From positions 1-54,773 of the forward strand of contig CAIOGZ010000015.1 in NCBI GenBank assembly GCA_903858015.1: DNA of 54,773 nt. The letters are read 5' to 3'. The position numbers and the translations under genes are program-made. Of this stretch, positions 27,880-37,520 are shown in pieces (within the stretch, counting starts at the first letter, position 1; each line of letters opens with the position of its first letter). The DNA comes from an uncultured cyanobacterium (GTDB lineage: Bacteria > Cyanobacteriota > Cyanobacteriia > PCC-6307 > Cyanobiaceae). The notes beneath the pieces are model-generated. The model saw only the letters and a list, made by a program, of their open reading frames with translations, had not been told where the DNA came from and did not search any database.

Positions 27880-29043
27880 CTACTTACCCATGCCGAGTTG
27901 CTGGGCTTTCTGATAGACCTTGCCTTCGGTGAGCAGCGATGGGGCCACCACCACTTCCACCGCGCGCATCTCCTGCAGGGTGCGGGCACCGAGGGTGCCC
28001 ATCGAGGTGCGGATGCAACCGAGCAAATTCTGGGTGCCGTCATCCAGGCCGGCGGGTCCCCGCAGGATCGTCGCCAGGCTGCCGGTGGTGCCCACCTTGA
28101 TGCGGGTGCCGCGGGGCAGCACCGGGCTGGGGGTGGCCATGCCCCAGTGGAAGCCCCGACCGGGGGCTTCGGCGGCCCGGGCGATCGGGGAACCGATCAT
28201 CACGGCATCGGCACCGCAGGCCAGGCATTTGCAGATATCGCCGCCGGTCACGATGCCGCCATCGGCCACGATCGGCACGTAGCGGCCGCTTTCCTGGGCG
28301 TAGTCATCGCGGGCAGCGGCGCAATCGGCCACGGCGGTGGCCTGGGGGATGCCGATGCCCAGCACGCCGCGGGAGGTGCAGGCAGCACCCGGACCGATGC
28401 CGACCATCACACCGGCCGCTCCGGCCCGCATCAGCTGCAAAGCCACTTCATAAGTGACGCAGTTGCCGATCACCACCGGCACCCCCATGTCGCGGCACAG
28501 ATTGGCCAAATCCAAAGTCTCCTGGCCCGCCGGACCGATGTGCTCGGTACTCACCACCGTGGCCTGCACGAAAAAGAGATCGGCTCCGGCTTCGGCAATC
28601 GCAGGGCCAAACTTCAGGGCCGCCACCGGCGTGGCGCTCACCGCCGCGATCCCACCTTGGGCCTTGATCGCACCGATACGTTGCCGGATCAGGTCTTCGC
28701 GCACCGGCTGGCTGTAGAGATCCTGCATCAGCGGCACGAATTCCTCCTTGCCCACCGCAGCGATCCGATCGAGCACGGGATTGGGATCGTCGTAGCGGCA
28801 CTGCACCCCCTCGAGGTTCAGCACCCCCATGGCCCCCAGCCGGGTCAGTTCCACCGCCACCGCCACATCCACCACGCCATCCATGGCGCTGGCGATGATC
28901 GGGATCTCGCGGCTGATGCCCGCCAGGCTCCAACTGCTGTCGGTAATACTCGGATCGACGGTGCGAACACCGGGCACCAGGGCGATCTCATCGATGCCGT
29001 AGGCACGGCGCACGGTTCGGGATCGGCCCAGCTGGATGGTCAC
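27880..29043 (-). CDS. guaB3: GuaB3-family IMP dehydrogenase-like protein
   Basis: A 387-aa TIM-barrel protein of the IMP dehydrogenase / GMP reductase superfamily. It lacks the CBS pair of classical GuaB, matching the GuaB3 subfamily of cyanobacteria and actinobacteria. The catalytic-Cys loop is GIGPGAACTSRGVLGIG (Cys near 28380). The N-terminal signature GRSRTVRRAYGIDEIALVPG and the phosphate-binding IVADGGIVTGGDICKCLACG are clear. The family has IMPDH-type activity in at least some cyanobacteria. Monocistronic with its own terminator. Confidence 0.93.
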   Translation of the reverse strand: MTIQLGRSRTVRRAYGIDEIALVPGVRTVDPSITDSSWSLAGISREIPIIASAMDGVVDVAVAVELTRLGAMGVLNLEGVQCRYDDPNPVLDRIAAVGKEEFVPLMQDLYSQPVREDLIRQRIGAIKAQGGIAAVSATPVAALKFGPAIAEAGADLFFVQATVVSTEHIGPAGQETLDLANLCRDMGVPVVIGNCVTYEVALQLMRAGAAGVMVGIGPGAACTSRGVLGIGIPQATAVADCAAARDDYAQESGRYVPIVADGGIVTGGDICKCLACGADAVMIGSPIARAAEAPGRGFHWGMATPSPVLPRGTRIKVGTTGSLATILRGPAGLDDGTQNLLGCIRTSMGTLGARTLQEMRAVEVVVAPSLLTEGKVYQKAQQLGMGK

Positions 29044-29117
29044 CGGTGAGATAGACGCAGTGGGGACAAGTTATCAACCAGCCCCCACAGCCCTTGGCGG
29101 CCACCCCGGGGCTGGGC

Positions 29118-30098
29118 TCAGGCGCGGCCGCGGAAGTCGTTCCAGGTCGCCCGCCAGCCACTCAAAATCCGCTCGCGATCGCTGCTGCGCACCAGGCTGG
29201 TGAGGCAGAAGCGGGCCAGGGTGATCAGGCCGACCAGCTGCAGCAGGCGCGGCAACAGCGGCAGATCGCCCAGGGTTTCGAGTAGGGCGGAATACAACCG
29301 GATCAACACCACCGCCGCCCCCAGCAGGCCGGCGGTCCGCAGGGGCCCGCCCAGGCTTTCCCAGCGACCCTGCAGATCGGCGCCGTCGAACCAGGCCCGC
29401 AGCTTGGCGATCAGCAGATCCCATTCGCCACCTTCGCCCTCTGCAGCACTGGCCAAGGGGGGCACCACCAGGCTGGCGGCGATGCCGGCCCGCTCCCCTG
29501 GCGCTGGAGCTGGGGAGGGGGGCGCGTTCAAGGCGGTGGAGTGGATCGACGCCGGGGCAGCAGCAACCAGCTCGGGCGCCTCAGCCAGCTTGGGCGCCGG
29601 CGTCGGGTCGGGCACCTGCGTCGTGTCGGGAGCGGTGCATGACACCACACCGGCGTAGGACGACAAAAAAGGCTGCGCTGTTGGGATTGCGGCCTCAACG
29701 GCCTCAACAGCCTCAACAGCCTCAACAGCCTCAACAGCCTCAACGGCATTAGCGGCATCAACCGCCTCAGCGGCCTCAGCCACCTCCGCTGGCCACCCAA
29801 CCGCCGGCTCGGTCGGCGCAGAGGCTTCAGCGGAGGAGTCGGCGTCGGAGCGCACGGGGGCCAGCTCCGGGGCCGCTGCGGGGCCGGGGGCGAGCGGCTC
29901 GGCGGCGATCTCGGTTGGTCCAGGAGCCGCAGCCCCATAGGAGCCCACCAGCGCCGCGGCGCTGCTGGCTTCCTGGCTGGAGGCGCTGCTTGCATCCCCT
30001 GCCCCAGGCTCAGCAGCAGCCCCAGGCTCAACAGCCTGGAGGGCCTCCCCCTGCGGCGTGGCCCAAGGGGTTTCGGCGTGTTCGGGGGACTCGGCCAT
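29118..30098 (-). CDS. CAAD/CURT1-domain protein with long low-complexity N-terminus
   Basis: A 326-aa protein. Residues about 230-326 form the CAAD domain (CURT1-like): an amphipathic helix, then two TM segments (TAGLLGAAVVLIRLYSALL and LPLLPRLLQLVGLITLARF), then an RERILSGWRATWNDFRG tail. CURT1/CurT proteins bend thylakoid membranes; in cyanobacteria the same domain is also found fused to aminoacyl-tRNA synthetases. The N-terminal 220 aa are Ala/Glu/Pro-rich and probably disordered, with six 9-bp repeats (29692-29745) coding (VEA)n. ATG at 30098 is preferred over TTG at 30107. Confidence 0.82.
   Translation of the reverse strand: MAESPEHAETPWATPQGEALQAVEPGAAAEPGAGDASSASSQEASSAAALVGSYGAAAPGPTEIAAEPLAPGPAAAPELAPVRSDADSSAEASAPTEPAVGWPAEVAEAAEAVDAANAVEAVEAVEAVEAVEAVEAAIPTAQPFLSSYAGVVSCTAPDTTQVPDPTPAPKLAEAPELVAAAPASIHSTALNAPPSPAPAPGERAGIAASLVVPPLASAAEGEGGEWDLLIAKLRAWFDGADLQGRWESLGGPLRTAGLLGAAVVLIRLYSALLETLGDLPLLPRLLQLVGLITLARFCLTSLVRSSDRERILSGWRATWNDFRGRA
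29692..29745. repeat. 9-bp tandem repeat x6 in the CAAD protein gene
   Basis: Six copies of GCCTCAACR (minus-strand coding VEA). The array is in phase with the frame, so copy-number change would only change the length of a disordered linker. Confidence 0.95.
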
Positions 30099-30211
30099 GG
30101 CAGGCAAAAGGGCTGGCCGGAGCTTACGGCCGTTTCCTGAAACCGCCCGCCCTTGGGCAAGTTGCGCTCAGGGTTTCAGCCAAACCGCCGGGGGGTGGTG
30201 TGGACTTGTGA

Positions 30212-31435
30212 TTAGGCCTCCAGGGGGATCAGGGTTGGCCGGGGGGCGAGGGGAACCAGGGGCAGCCGCAGCGGAAAGCGATCGCTCCGCAGCCGCTCCA
30301 CCAGCTCCTCGGCTAGGCCCAACGCCAGCCTTGGGCTATGGCTGGGCGCCGCAGCAATCCCATGGCCAGCCACCATGATCCGACCGGCCTTGAGGGCCCC
30401 GTAGGAAACACCCCCAAAACTCGGCTTGATCCGACGCGGAATCGATACATCGAGCACCGGTGCCTCTAGGGCCTGATCCGGGGTACTGGCCTGGGCGGCG
30501 ATCTGGCCATCCAGCAGGGGGATCGGGGCGGCGATCGCCACCAGCAGGGCGCTGCCGTGGCCTTCGAAGTAGCAGGCCCGCACCCAGCGGCGATCGAGGG
30601 CATGCAGATCCACACTCAGGGCCGCCACGGCACCAGGGGTGCGGGCATGGCCGCTGCTGAGGCGCCGCGGATTGGGCTGGTGGGCACTGCCCGTGCCGAT
30701 CACCCAGCCAATCCCCCCACCCACCAGCACCGGCGATCCAGGACCCAGCAGCGCCAGACCAGGCATGGCCAGACCGATGCTGTCGGCTCCGGCCGCCGTG
30801 AACAGGGCATTGGCGAAGGGGCCCAACAAGGGGCCCCAGCCGGTGTGGATCACACCGCTGGCACTACTCACAGCCACCACGCCGTTTTCAACGATGCCTC
30901 GGTGCAACAGCAGCCGGCCGTTGCCGATCCGCTCCAGGTCGAGGTGGGTGTGGAGCTCCCGCCGCGGCTGCAGGGGGGTGGGGTCGCCGGTGGCGCTCAA
31001 CTCCAGCCTGGCGCCGGCCAGGAGGTTGGCCAGCACCTGGGCGCCAGCACTGCGGGCCCCCTCGGCGCGGCCCCCGATCGGCAACACCAGATCGCCGCCA
31101 GCGCCGCCGGCCAGGGCGGCAACGCCGCCGATCTGGGGGTCCCGCAGCCGGATCGGCGGATCGGTGGGGCCAAGGTTCAACACCAAGCTGGCCTGGTCGG
31201 TGAAGACCGCATCCGCCGCCACCACCACATCGGTGGCGGCATAGGCTTCGGCCAGGCCAGCATCGGCCACAAGGCGGCGAAACTCCCCGGCCAGCCGGAC
31301 CCGCAGCAGGCCCTGCCGCTGCCGCTGCCGCAGGTCGTCGCCGCTGCGGGGCGGGCAGCTCTCGGGCCCTGGTGCGGCCTGGCTAGCGGCGCCCGGCGGT
31401 GGCCCCTGATCGCTAGCCCTAGGACGCGTCGCCAT
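30212..31435 (-). CDS. Homocysteine biosynthesis family protein (HcyBio / DUF39)
   Basis: A 407-aa protein of the HcyBio family, whose archaeal and other members take part in making homocysteine from aspartate semialdehyde with sulfide. The typical core is GIVENGVVAVSSASGVIHTGWGPLLG (around 30815-30900), followed by VLVGGGIGWVIGTGSAHQPNPRR. No CBS or NIL ferredoxin domain follows, as in the short form. The hom gene in the same minus-strand block produces homoserine from the same precursor, which makes this gene an interesting alternative methionine route. ATG 31435; divergent from gyrA. Confidence 0.8.
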   Translation of the reverse strand: MATRPRASDQGPPPGAASQAAPGPESCPPRSGDDLRQRQRQGLLRVRLAGEFRRLVADAGLAEAYAATDVVVAADAVFTDQASLVLNLGPTDPPIRLRDPQIGGVAALAGGAGGDLVLPIGGRAEGARSAGAQVLANLLAGARLELSATGDPTPLQPRRELHTHLDLERIGNGRLLLHRGIVENGVVAVSSASGVIHTGWGPLLGPFANALFTAAGADSIGLAMPGLALLGPGSPVLVGGGIGWVIGTGSAHQPNPRRLSSGHARTPGAVAALSVDLHALDRRWVRACYFEGHGSALLVAIAAPIPLLDGQIAAQASTPDQALEAPVLDVSIPRRIKPSFGGVSYGALKAGRIMVAGHGIAAAPSHSPRLALGLAEELVERLRSDRFPLRLPLVPLAPRPTLIPLEA

Positions 31436-31463
31436 CAGCCCCTACCCCGGCATCGCTGATCGG

Positions 31464-31499
31464 ACCTGGGATTGGAGCTGGGACTGGACCTGGGGCTGG
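31464..31499. repeat. 12-bp tandem repeat x3 between divergent HcyBio and gyrA genes
   Basis: Three copies of ASCTGGGRYTGG in the 123-bp divergent promoter region. It is in the right place to affect spacing of promoter elements for either gene. Confidence 0.85.
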
Positions 31500-31558
31500 A
31501 TCGGGCCAGGGGCGGATCGGGGCTTCGATAGGATGGGGGGAGTGCCAGGCGGTCTTGA

Positions 31559-34240
31559 ATGGCGGATCCAAGCGGAGCCACCGGACCCGGTGAAGACGGT
31601 TCTGGGGATTCTGACGGACGGATCATCCAGACCGACCTCCGCAATGAGATGTCGCGCTCCTACATGGAGTACGCGATGAGTGTGATCGTGGGCCGGGCCC
31701 TGCCCGATGCCCGCGACGGCCTCAAGCCCGTGCACCGCAGGATCCTCTACGCGATGTACGAACTGGGCCTCACCAGCGACCGCCCTTACCGCAAATGCGC
31801 TCGGGTGGTGGGCGAAGTCCTGGGCAAATACCACCCCCATGGCGACACCGCGGTGTACGACGCCCTGGTGCGGATGGCGCAGGACTTTTCGATGCGCATG
31901 CCATTGATCGATGGGCACGGCAACTTCGGCTCGGTGGATAACGATCCACCCGCCGCCATGCGCTACACCGAATCGCGGCTGCAGGCGCTCACCACCGATG
32001 CCCTGCTCGAAGATATCGAAAGTGAAACTGTCGACTACATCGACAATTTCGATGGCTCCCAGCAGGAGCCCACCGTGATGCCGGCGCGCATCCCGCAACT
32101 GCTGCTCAACGGCTCCACCGGCATCGCCGTCGGGATGGCCACCAATATCCCACCCCACAATCTCACCGAGCTGATTGATGGCCTGCTCGCCCTGATCGCC
32201 AATCCAGAGCTCGACGATCGCACCCTGACGGCGCTGATCCCCGGCCCGGACTTCCCCACCGGCGGCCAGATCCTCGGCCGCCGCGGCATCCGGGAGACCT
32301 ACAGCACCGGCCGCGGTTCGGTCACGATGCGGGGCGTGGCCAACATCGAATCGATCGAGGCCAAGGGCCGCCCCGACCGCGATGCGGTGATCATCACCGA
32401 GCTGCCTTACCAAACCAACAAGGCGAGCTTGATTGAGCGGATCGCCGAGCTGGTGAATGACAAGAAACTCGAGGGCATCGCCGACATCCGCGACGAAAGC
32501 GACCGCGACGGCATGCGGATCGTAATCGAGTTACGCCGCGATGCCTATCCCCAGGTTGTGCTAAACAACCTGTTCAAACTCACACCCTTACAAAGCAACT
32601 TCAACGCCTACATGTTGGCGTTGGTCAATGGTGAGCCGATCCTGCTCACCCTGCGCCGGATGCTCGAGGTGTTCCGCGACTTCCGGGTCGAGACGATCGA
32701 GCGGCGCACCCGCTACCTACTGCGTAAAGCCGAAGAGCGCGACCACATCCTGTTGGGCCTGCTGATCGCCCTCGACAACCTCGACGCGATCATCGCCCTG
32801 ATCCGTTCAGCGGCCGACACCGCCTCGGCCCGCCAGGGGCTGATCGATCAGTTCGGACTCAGCGACGTGCAGGCCGATGCCATCCTGCAGATGCAGCTGC
32901 GGCGCCTCACCGCCCTAGAGGCCGACAAGATCCGCCTGGAGCACGATGATCTGCTGGCCAAGATCACCGATTACCAAGACATCCTGGCCCGCCGCGAACG
33001 GGTCTTCGGCCTGATCACCGAGGAGCTCCATGCGATCCGCTCCCGTTACGACTCACCCCGGCGCACCGAGATTTTGGATCTCGAAGGTGGCCTCGATGAC
33101 ATCGACCTGATCGCCAACGAGCGTTCGGTGGTGCTGCTCACCGAGAACGGCTATCTGAAACGGATGCCGGTCAGCGAATTCGAGGCCACCAGCCGGGGTA
33201 CCCGTGGCAAAGCCGGCACCCGCAGCCAAGGCGAAGAGGCTGTGAAGCTGTTCATCAGCTGCAACGACCACGACGACCTGCTGCTGTTCAGCAACCGGGG
33301 CGTGGTGTACGCGGTACCCGCCTATCGGGTGCCCCTCTGCAGCCGCACCGCCAAGGGCACGCCGATCGTGCAACTGCTACCCATCCCCCGCGAAGAGGCC
33401 ATCACCTCGCTGCTATCGGTGAGTGCCTTCGACGACGACGTGCAGCTGGTGATGCTTACCAGCGGTGGTTACATCAAACGCACCCGCTTGTCGGCCTTCA
33501 GCAATATCCGCTCCAACGGTTTGATCGCCATCTCCCTGGAGGATGGCGATGACCTGCGCTGGGTGCGCCAGGCCCTCCCTGGCGACAGCGTGCTGATCGG
33601 CTCCCTCAAGGGCATGACGATCCACTTCCGCCTCAGCGACGAGGAGTTGCGACCCCTCGGCCGCACCGCCCGCGGCGTGCGGGCGATGAATCTGCGTGAC
33701 GCCGACCGCTTGGTGAGCATGGATGTGCTGCCCGCCGAGCTCGCCGACCGGGTGGCCCGCAGCGGCGACGGCGACGGCGCCGACGAGGAGGAGGGCGATG
33801 AGCTGGTGACCAGTGAGGGGCCCTGGGTGTTGGTGGCCAGCGCCAGTGGGCTCGGCAAGCGGGTGCCGGTGGACCAGTTCCGGCTCCAGAAGCGGGCCGG
33901 CATGGGCCTGCGTTGCCTGAAGTTCCGCCGCGATGGCGATGGGCTTGTGGGCCTCAAGGTGCTCGGCGCCGGCGAGGAGCTGTTGCTGGTCAGCGAGCGC
34001 GGCGTGATCGTGCGGATGCAGGCCGATGCCATCCCCCAGCAGTCGCGGGCCGCCACTGGCGTGCGCCTGCAGCGCCTGGACAGCGGCGACAGGCTCGCCG
34101 AGGTGGTGCTGGTGCCTCCGGCTGCGGAGGACAGCGACGAGGAGCTGGCGGCCATCGATGCGGCGGAGCAGCCGGCCAGCCCTACGGCCGCCCCAGACCA
34201 GGACCCACCCAACGAGGACGACACCCCCCCAGAGGCGTGA
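31559..34240 (+). CDS. gyrA: DNA gyrase subunit A
   Basis: Type IIA topoisomerase subunit (893 aa) that breaks and rejoins DNA for negative supercoiling. The breakage domain has the catalytic tyrosine Y136 in [10 protein letters not shown] and the QRDR sequence [19 protein letters not shown]; Thr97 sits at the E. coli Ser83 position. The C-terminal beta-pinwheel repeats are visible ([64 protein letters not shown]). The acidic C-terminal tail is usual. It is annotated as gyrA rather than parC from the pinwheel count and from cyanobacteria usually having one such gene; a topoisomerase IV assignment cannot be fully excluded. Confidence 0.95.
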   Translation: MADPSGATGPGEDGSGDSDGRIIQTDLRNEMSRSYMEYAMSVIVGRALPDARDGLKPVHRRILYAMYELGLTSDRPYRKCARVVGEVLGKYHPHGDTAVYDALVRMAQDFSMRMPLIDGHGNFGSVDNDPPAAMRYTESRLQALTTDALLEDIESETVDYIDNFDGSQQEPTVMPARIPQLLLNGSTGIAVGMATNIPPHNLTELIDGLLALIANPELDDRTLTALIPGPDFPTGGQILGRRGIRETYSTGRGSVTMRGVANIESIEAKGRPDRDAVIITELPYQTNKASLIERIAELVNDKKLEGIADIRDESDRDGMRIVIELRRDAYPQVVLNNLFKLTPLQSNFNAYMLALVNGEPILLTLRRMLEVFRDFRVETIERRTRYLLRKAEERDHILLGLLIALDNLDAIIALIRSAADTASARQGLIDQFGLSDVQADAILQMQLRRLTALEADKIRLEHDDLLAKITDYQDILARRERVFGLITEELHAIRSRYDSPRRTEILDLEGGLDDIDLIANERSVVLLTENGYLKRMPVSEFEATSRGTRGKAGTRSQGEEAVKLFISCNDHDDLLLFSNRGVVYAVPAYRVPLCSRTAKGTPIVQLLPIPREEAITSLLSVSAFDDDVQLVMLTSGGYIKRTRLSAFSNIRSNGLIAISLEDGDDLRWVRQALPGDSVLIGSLKGMTIHFRLSDEELRPLGRTARGVRAMNLRDADRLVSMDVLPAELADRVARSGDGDGADEEEGDELVTSEGPWVLVASASGLGKRVPVDQFRLQKRAGMGLRCLKFRRDGDGLVGLKVLGAGEELLLVSERGVIVRMQADAIPQQSRAATGVRLQRLDSGDRLAEVVLVPPAAEDSDEELAAIDAAEQPASPTAAPDQDPPNEDDTPPEA

Positions 34241-34449
34241 CCGGGGGCGGGGCCGGCTCGAAGCGATCCCCAACGCCCTGCAGCAACTCGAAGCTGGCGG
34301 GCCCAGCCAAGAAGGCCCAGCGCCGAGGCTGGAGCGCCAACGGCTGAACCCGAGGGGGAGCTGGTGTTGGGTTAGGCGACTGGCAGCGCAGCCGTTCCGC
34401 TCCCCCAGCCGGGGGGTACCGCTAAAGCTGGCCCTATCCGTTGCCTAGA

Positions 34450-35763
34450 GTGGGCCAACCCAGGAGCACTGCCCTGAGCCGCTGCGACATTCTGGTGATC
34501 GGCGCCGGCCCGGCCGCCCTGGCGATCGCAGCGGAACTGGGCTCCCGGGGCCTGGCCGTCACAGCCCTGGCCCCGGCCGATCCAGCCTCCCCCTGGGTCA
34601 ACACCTACGGCATCTGGGCCGAGGAGGTGGATGCCCTGGGGCTAGGCCATCTGCTCTCGCACCGCTGGAGCGACTGCGTCAGTTTTTTCGGCGCTGGCGG
34701 TGGCGGTGGCGGTGTCGTTGGAGGTTCGGCCAGCGAAGGGCAGCCGCAAGACAGACCCCTCCACCACGGCCGTGCCTACGGACTATTCGACAAGGCCGCC
34801 CTCCAGGCCCACTGGCTCGGCCGCTGCGCCAGCGCCGGGGTGGTCTGGCAGCAGGGCAAGGCCAGCAGCATCCGGCACCACCAGGAAGGATCCACGCTCA
34901 CCACCTGCGGCGGCCAGGAGCTGGCTGCCCAGCTGGTGGTGGATGCCAGCGGCCACGATCCAGTCTTCGTTCGCCGCCGCAACGACGGCCCCGTGGCCGG
35001 CCAGGCGGCCTACGGGATGGTGGGGCGCTTCAGCGCCGCGCCGATCAGCCCGGGGCAGTTCGTGTTCATGGACTACCGCTGCGACCACCTGTCGGCGCCC
35101 GAGCGGCTGGAACCGCCCACCTTCCTCTACGCCATGGACCTGGGCGATGGGGTGTTTTTCGTCGAAGAGACCTCCCTGGCGTTGGCGCCAGCGGTGCCAT
35201 TCGCCCAGCTCCAAGACCGGCTGCGGCGCCGCCTGGCCCAGAGGGGAGTGGAGCTGCGGGAGCTCCTGCACGAGGAGTTTTGCCTGTTTCCGATGAATCC
35301 GGCGCTGCCGGATCTAGGCCAGCGGGTGGTGGGCTTCGGCGGGGCCGCCAGCATGGTGCACCCTGCCTCGGGCTTCCTGGTGGGCGGCCTGCTGCGGCGC
35401 GCCCCCGACCTGGCCAACGCCGTGCAGAGCGCCCTGGAGCAGGGGCTGCAGGGGGAGGCCCTGGCCCGGGCCGCCTGGCGGGGCCTTTGGCCGGCCGATC
35501 TGCGCTGGAAGCACGGCTTTTTCCGCTTTGGCCTTGAAAAATTGATGCGCTTCGATGGGCCGCAACTGCGCCACCACTTCGCCAGCTTTTTTTCGCTGCC
35601 GCAGCAACAGTGGTATGGCTTCCTCACCAACACGATCACGCCAGCCCAATTGCTAGCGGCGATGCTGCGGCTCTACGGCCAGGCCCCCTGGGACGTGCGC
35701 TGGGGGTTGATGGGCCAGCGGGGCCGGGAACTTTCCCTGCTGGCTCGTTGGCTGCTGGGCTGA
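34450..35763 (+). CDS. crtL: Lycopene beta-cyclase, CrtL type
   Basis: FAD-dependent cyclase (437 aa) that forms beta-ionone rings from lycopene in carotenoid synthesis. The N-terminal dinucleotide motif DILVIGAGPAALAIA is near residues 13-27. The cyclase signature WVNTYGIWAEEVDALGLGHL follows at about residues 50-70. The C-terminal FGGAASMVHPASGFLVGGLLRRAP and LTNTITPAQLLAAMLRLYG are family hallmarks. GTG at 34450 is chosen; a TTG at 34441 would add three residues. A Gly-rich insert (GAGGGGGGVVGG, near 34690-34725) is unusual. CrtL is the plant-type cyclase used by marine and many freshwater picocyanobacteria. Confidence 0.93.
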   Translation: MGQPRSTALSRCDILVIGAGPAALAIAAELGSRGLAVTALAPADPASPWVNTYGIWAEEVDALGLGHLLSHRWSDCVSFFGAGGGGGGVVGGSASEGQPQDRPLHHGRAYGLFDKAALQAHWLGRCASAGVVWQQGKASSIRHHQEGSTLTTCGGQELAAQLVVDASGHDPVFVRRRNDGPVAGQAAYGMVGRFSAAPISPGQFVFMDYRCDHLSAPERLEPPTFLYAMDLGDGVFFVEETSLALAPAVPFAQLQDRLRRRLAQRGVELRELLHEEFCLFPMNPALPDLGQRVVGFGGAASMVHPASGFLVGGLLRRAPDLANAVQSALEQGLQGEALARAAWRGLWPADLRWKHGFFRFGLEKLMRFDGPQLRHHFASFFSLPQQQWYGFLTNTITPAQLLAAMLRLYGQAPWDVRWGLMGQRGRELSLLARWLLG

Positions 35764-35863
35764 AGGGGGCCAGCCCCGGGTGCGGGCCGCCGGTGATCAG
35801 CACCGCTCCAGGGCAGCCCGATCCGCCACCATGCTGGGCCAGTAGTGCCTGCGGCAGTCGTTG

Positions 35864-36478
35864 ATGACACCTCCCCCCAGCCCCCTAACGGCCTGCCGAG
35901 CCGAACTGCTCCACCTGCTGCGCGACCGGAGCCATGGCGGGGCGGCCGCCACAGCGCCGCGGGTGCGGGAGTTGCTGCAGCAACTCGAGCGCCTGCAACC
36001 CGCCAACCTCGCCATCGACAGCGACCAGCTCACGGGTGTTTGGGAGTTGCGCTGGAGCAGCGGCCGCCAGCCCTACCTCCTGGTGGCACCCTGGCTGGAA
36101 AACCTCCAATTGCTCGACCCCCGCCGCGGCCGGGCGATGAACCTGCTGCGATTGGCGGGCCCCCTGGGGCCGCTGGCCGGGATCGCCGTCCAGGCGCGCA
36201 TCCAGGTGGAGGGCAACCAGCGGGTGGGCGTGCGCTTTGAACGGGGGGGGTGGCTGGGTCCGGTGCTGGGGGAGCCGCGGCTGCAACTGCTGCGGGCGGT
36301 GAACCAGAGCTTCCCGGCCTGGCTCGACATCACCGTGCTCGACCACGAGCTGCGGGTTTGCCGCGGCAACGCCGGCACCCTGTTTGCCCTGGTGCGGCGC
36401 GAAGATTTAAACCCCCAGGAATTCTTCGAACGCGGCGCGGCCGATGCGGAAGTGGCTTCCCATCCCAGCCCATCTTGA
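35864..36478 (+). CDS. PAP/fibrillin family protein
   Basis: A 204-aa lipocalin-like protein of the plastid-lipid-associated (fibrillin) family. Conserved segments are LTGVWELRWSSGRQPYL (the W-(E/R)L-x-(Y/W)-(S/T) start of the barrel) and the C-terminal AWLDITVLDHELRVCRGNAG followed by TLFAL. These proteins associate with thylakoid or plastoglobule lipids and carotenoids; the neighbouring carotenoid gene crtL is consistent with that. ATG 35864; the gap from crtL is 100 bp. Confidence 0.82.
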   Translation: MTPPPSPLTACRAELLHLLRDRSHGGAAATAPRVRELLQQLERLQPANLAIDSDQLTGVWELRWSSGRQPYLLVAPWLENLQLLDPRRGRAMNLLRLAGPLGPLAGIAVQARIQVEGNQRVGVRFERGGWLGPVLGEPRLQLLRAVNQSFPAWLDITVLDHELRVCRGNAGTLFALVRREDLNPQEFFERGAADAEVASHPSPS

Positions 36479-36643
36479 GGCGGGATTCAGCCACCCTGGC
36501 CCCAGCTGATCCGCTGACAGCCAACCGGCCGCCGCCGGCAGCCGCGCGAAGATTTCGCTCATCTGCGTAGCCGGGAGCTGCTTAGGATTTGGCCCACCTT
36601 TGGCCTGGGCGCATTGACCGAATCCGCAGCCGGCCCAGCTTGG

Positions 36644-37465
36644 ATGGCAAAGAGCCTGAAATGGGGGCTTTTTGGCAAGGTTCTCCCCCTCACCGCTCTG
36701 TTTGCCTTAGCCAAACTGGGGGTGCATGGCATGGGCCTAGAGCCCTGGGAGTTCGATTCACTCACCGGTTCCCTGTTTGGCGCCTCCAGTTTCGTGATTG
36801 CTTTCATCCTCAGTGGCACCCTAGCCAATTACAACGCCAGCGACGAGATGGTGGTGCAGTTTGCTAACGCGGTTGAGGCGATCGCGGATATCAATCTCTA
36901 TGCAGCCAAAGTCCATGGCGGCCATCACGGCGAAGCGCTCAATGGCCGGCTGGCCAATCTGCTGCTGCAGTTAAAAGACTGGCTATCCAACAAGATTCAA
37001 CTGGAGCAGCTCCTCAACAGCCTTGCCGAACTCAATCTGAGCCTGGCCGAGCTGAGGCTTGCAACCGCTGACTCCGTGGCTGACCGCGCCCTACCCGAAC
37101 TGGCAAAGATGCGGATCCTGGTCCACAAGATGGCCGCCAGCCGCGACAACGATTTCCTTGGCCCAGCCTACGCCCTACTCGAGATTTTTTTAATCGGAGC
37201 CGTGATGGCGCTGCTGCTGATCGGAGCCGATCGATTTAGCGAAAACCTGGTGGTGTCTTGCTTTCTTTTCACCTCTTTCACCTATCTTTTAATCCTGATC
37301 AGAGATCTAGACAATCCCTTCCAATACGATGGCAGTTCCTGCATCGAGGTCGATCTCTCCTGCCTGGGAGAAACCCGAGAACACCTAGTGTCGCTGGCCA
37401 GCAGTGCCAGCACTAGACAGATCAATACCGCCGCCGCCAGGACCCCAGCTTCGCCTACCGCATGA
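36644..37465 (+). CDS. Bestrophin-like / DUF4239-like integral membrane protein
   Basis: A 273-aa protein with four TM segments: two at the N-terminus (LPLTALFALAKLG; SSFVIAFILSGTLANY) and two near residue 190-230 (ALLEIFLIGAVMALLLIG; VVSCFLFTSFTYLLILI). The cytoplasmic middle is helical. The post-TM4 motif IRDLDNPFQYDG is the D-L-D-x-PF signature of bestrophin-like and DUF4239 proteins, which form ion channels or are of unknown role. It lies 55 bp upstream of the cyclase-like gene in the same direction, so a three-gene operon is likely. A TTG at 36614 is a possible alternative start. Confidence 0.65.
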   Translation: MAKSLKWGLFGKVLPLTALFALAKLGVHGMGLEPWEFDSLTGSLFGASSFVIAFILSGTLANYNASDEMVVQFANAVEAIADINLYAAKVHGGHHGEALNGRLANLLLQLKDWLSNKIQLEQLLNSLAELNLSLAELRLATADSVADRALPELAKMRILVHKMAASRDNDFLGPAYALLEIFLIGAVMALLLIGADRFSENLVVSCFLFTSFTYLLILIRDLDNPFQYDGSSCIEVDLSCLGETREHLVSLASSASTRQINTAAARTPASPTA

Positions 37466-37520
37466 TCCCAGATCATGATTTGAAGCCATTGGTCCAACCC
37501 CGCCCTCTCAACCAACTGCC

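Noticed and set aside
29692..29745. Repeat array that could be taken for CRISPR
   Set aside because: Contiguous 9-bp coding repeats with no spacers; no cas genes in the window.
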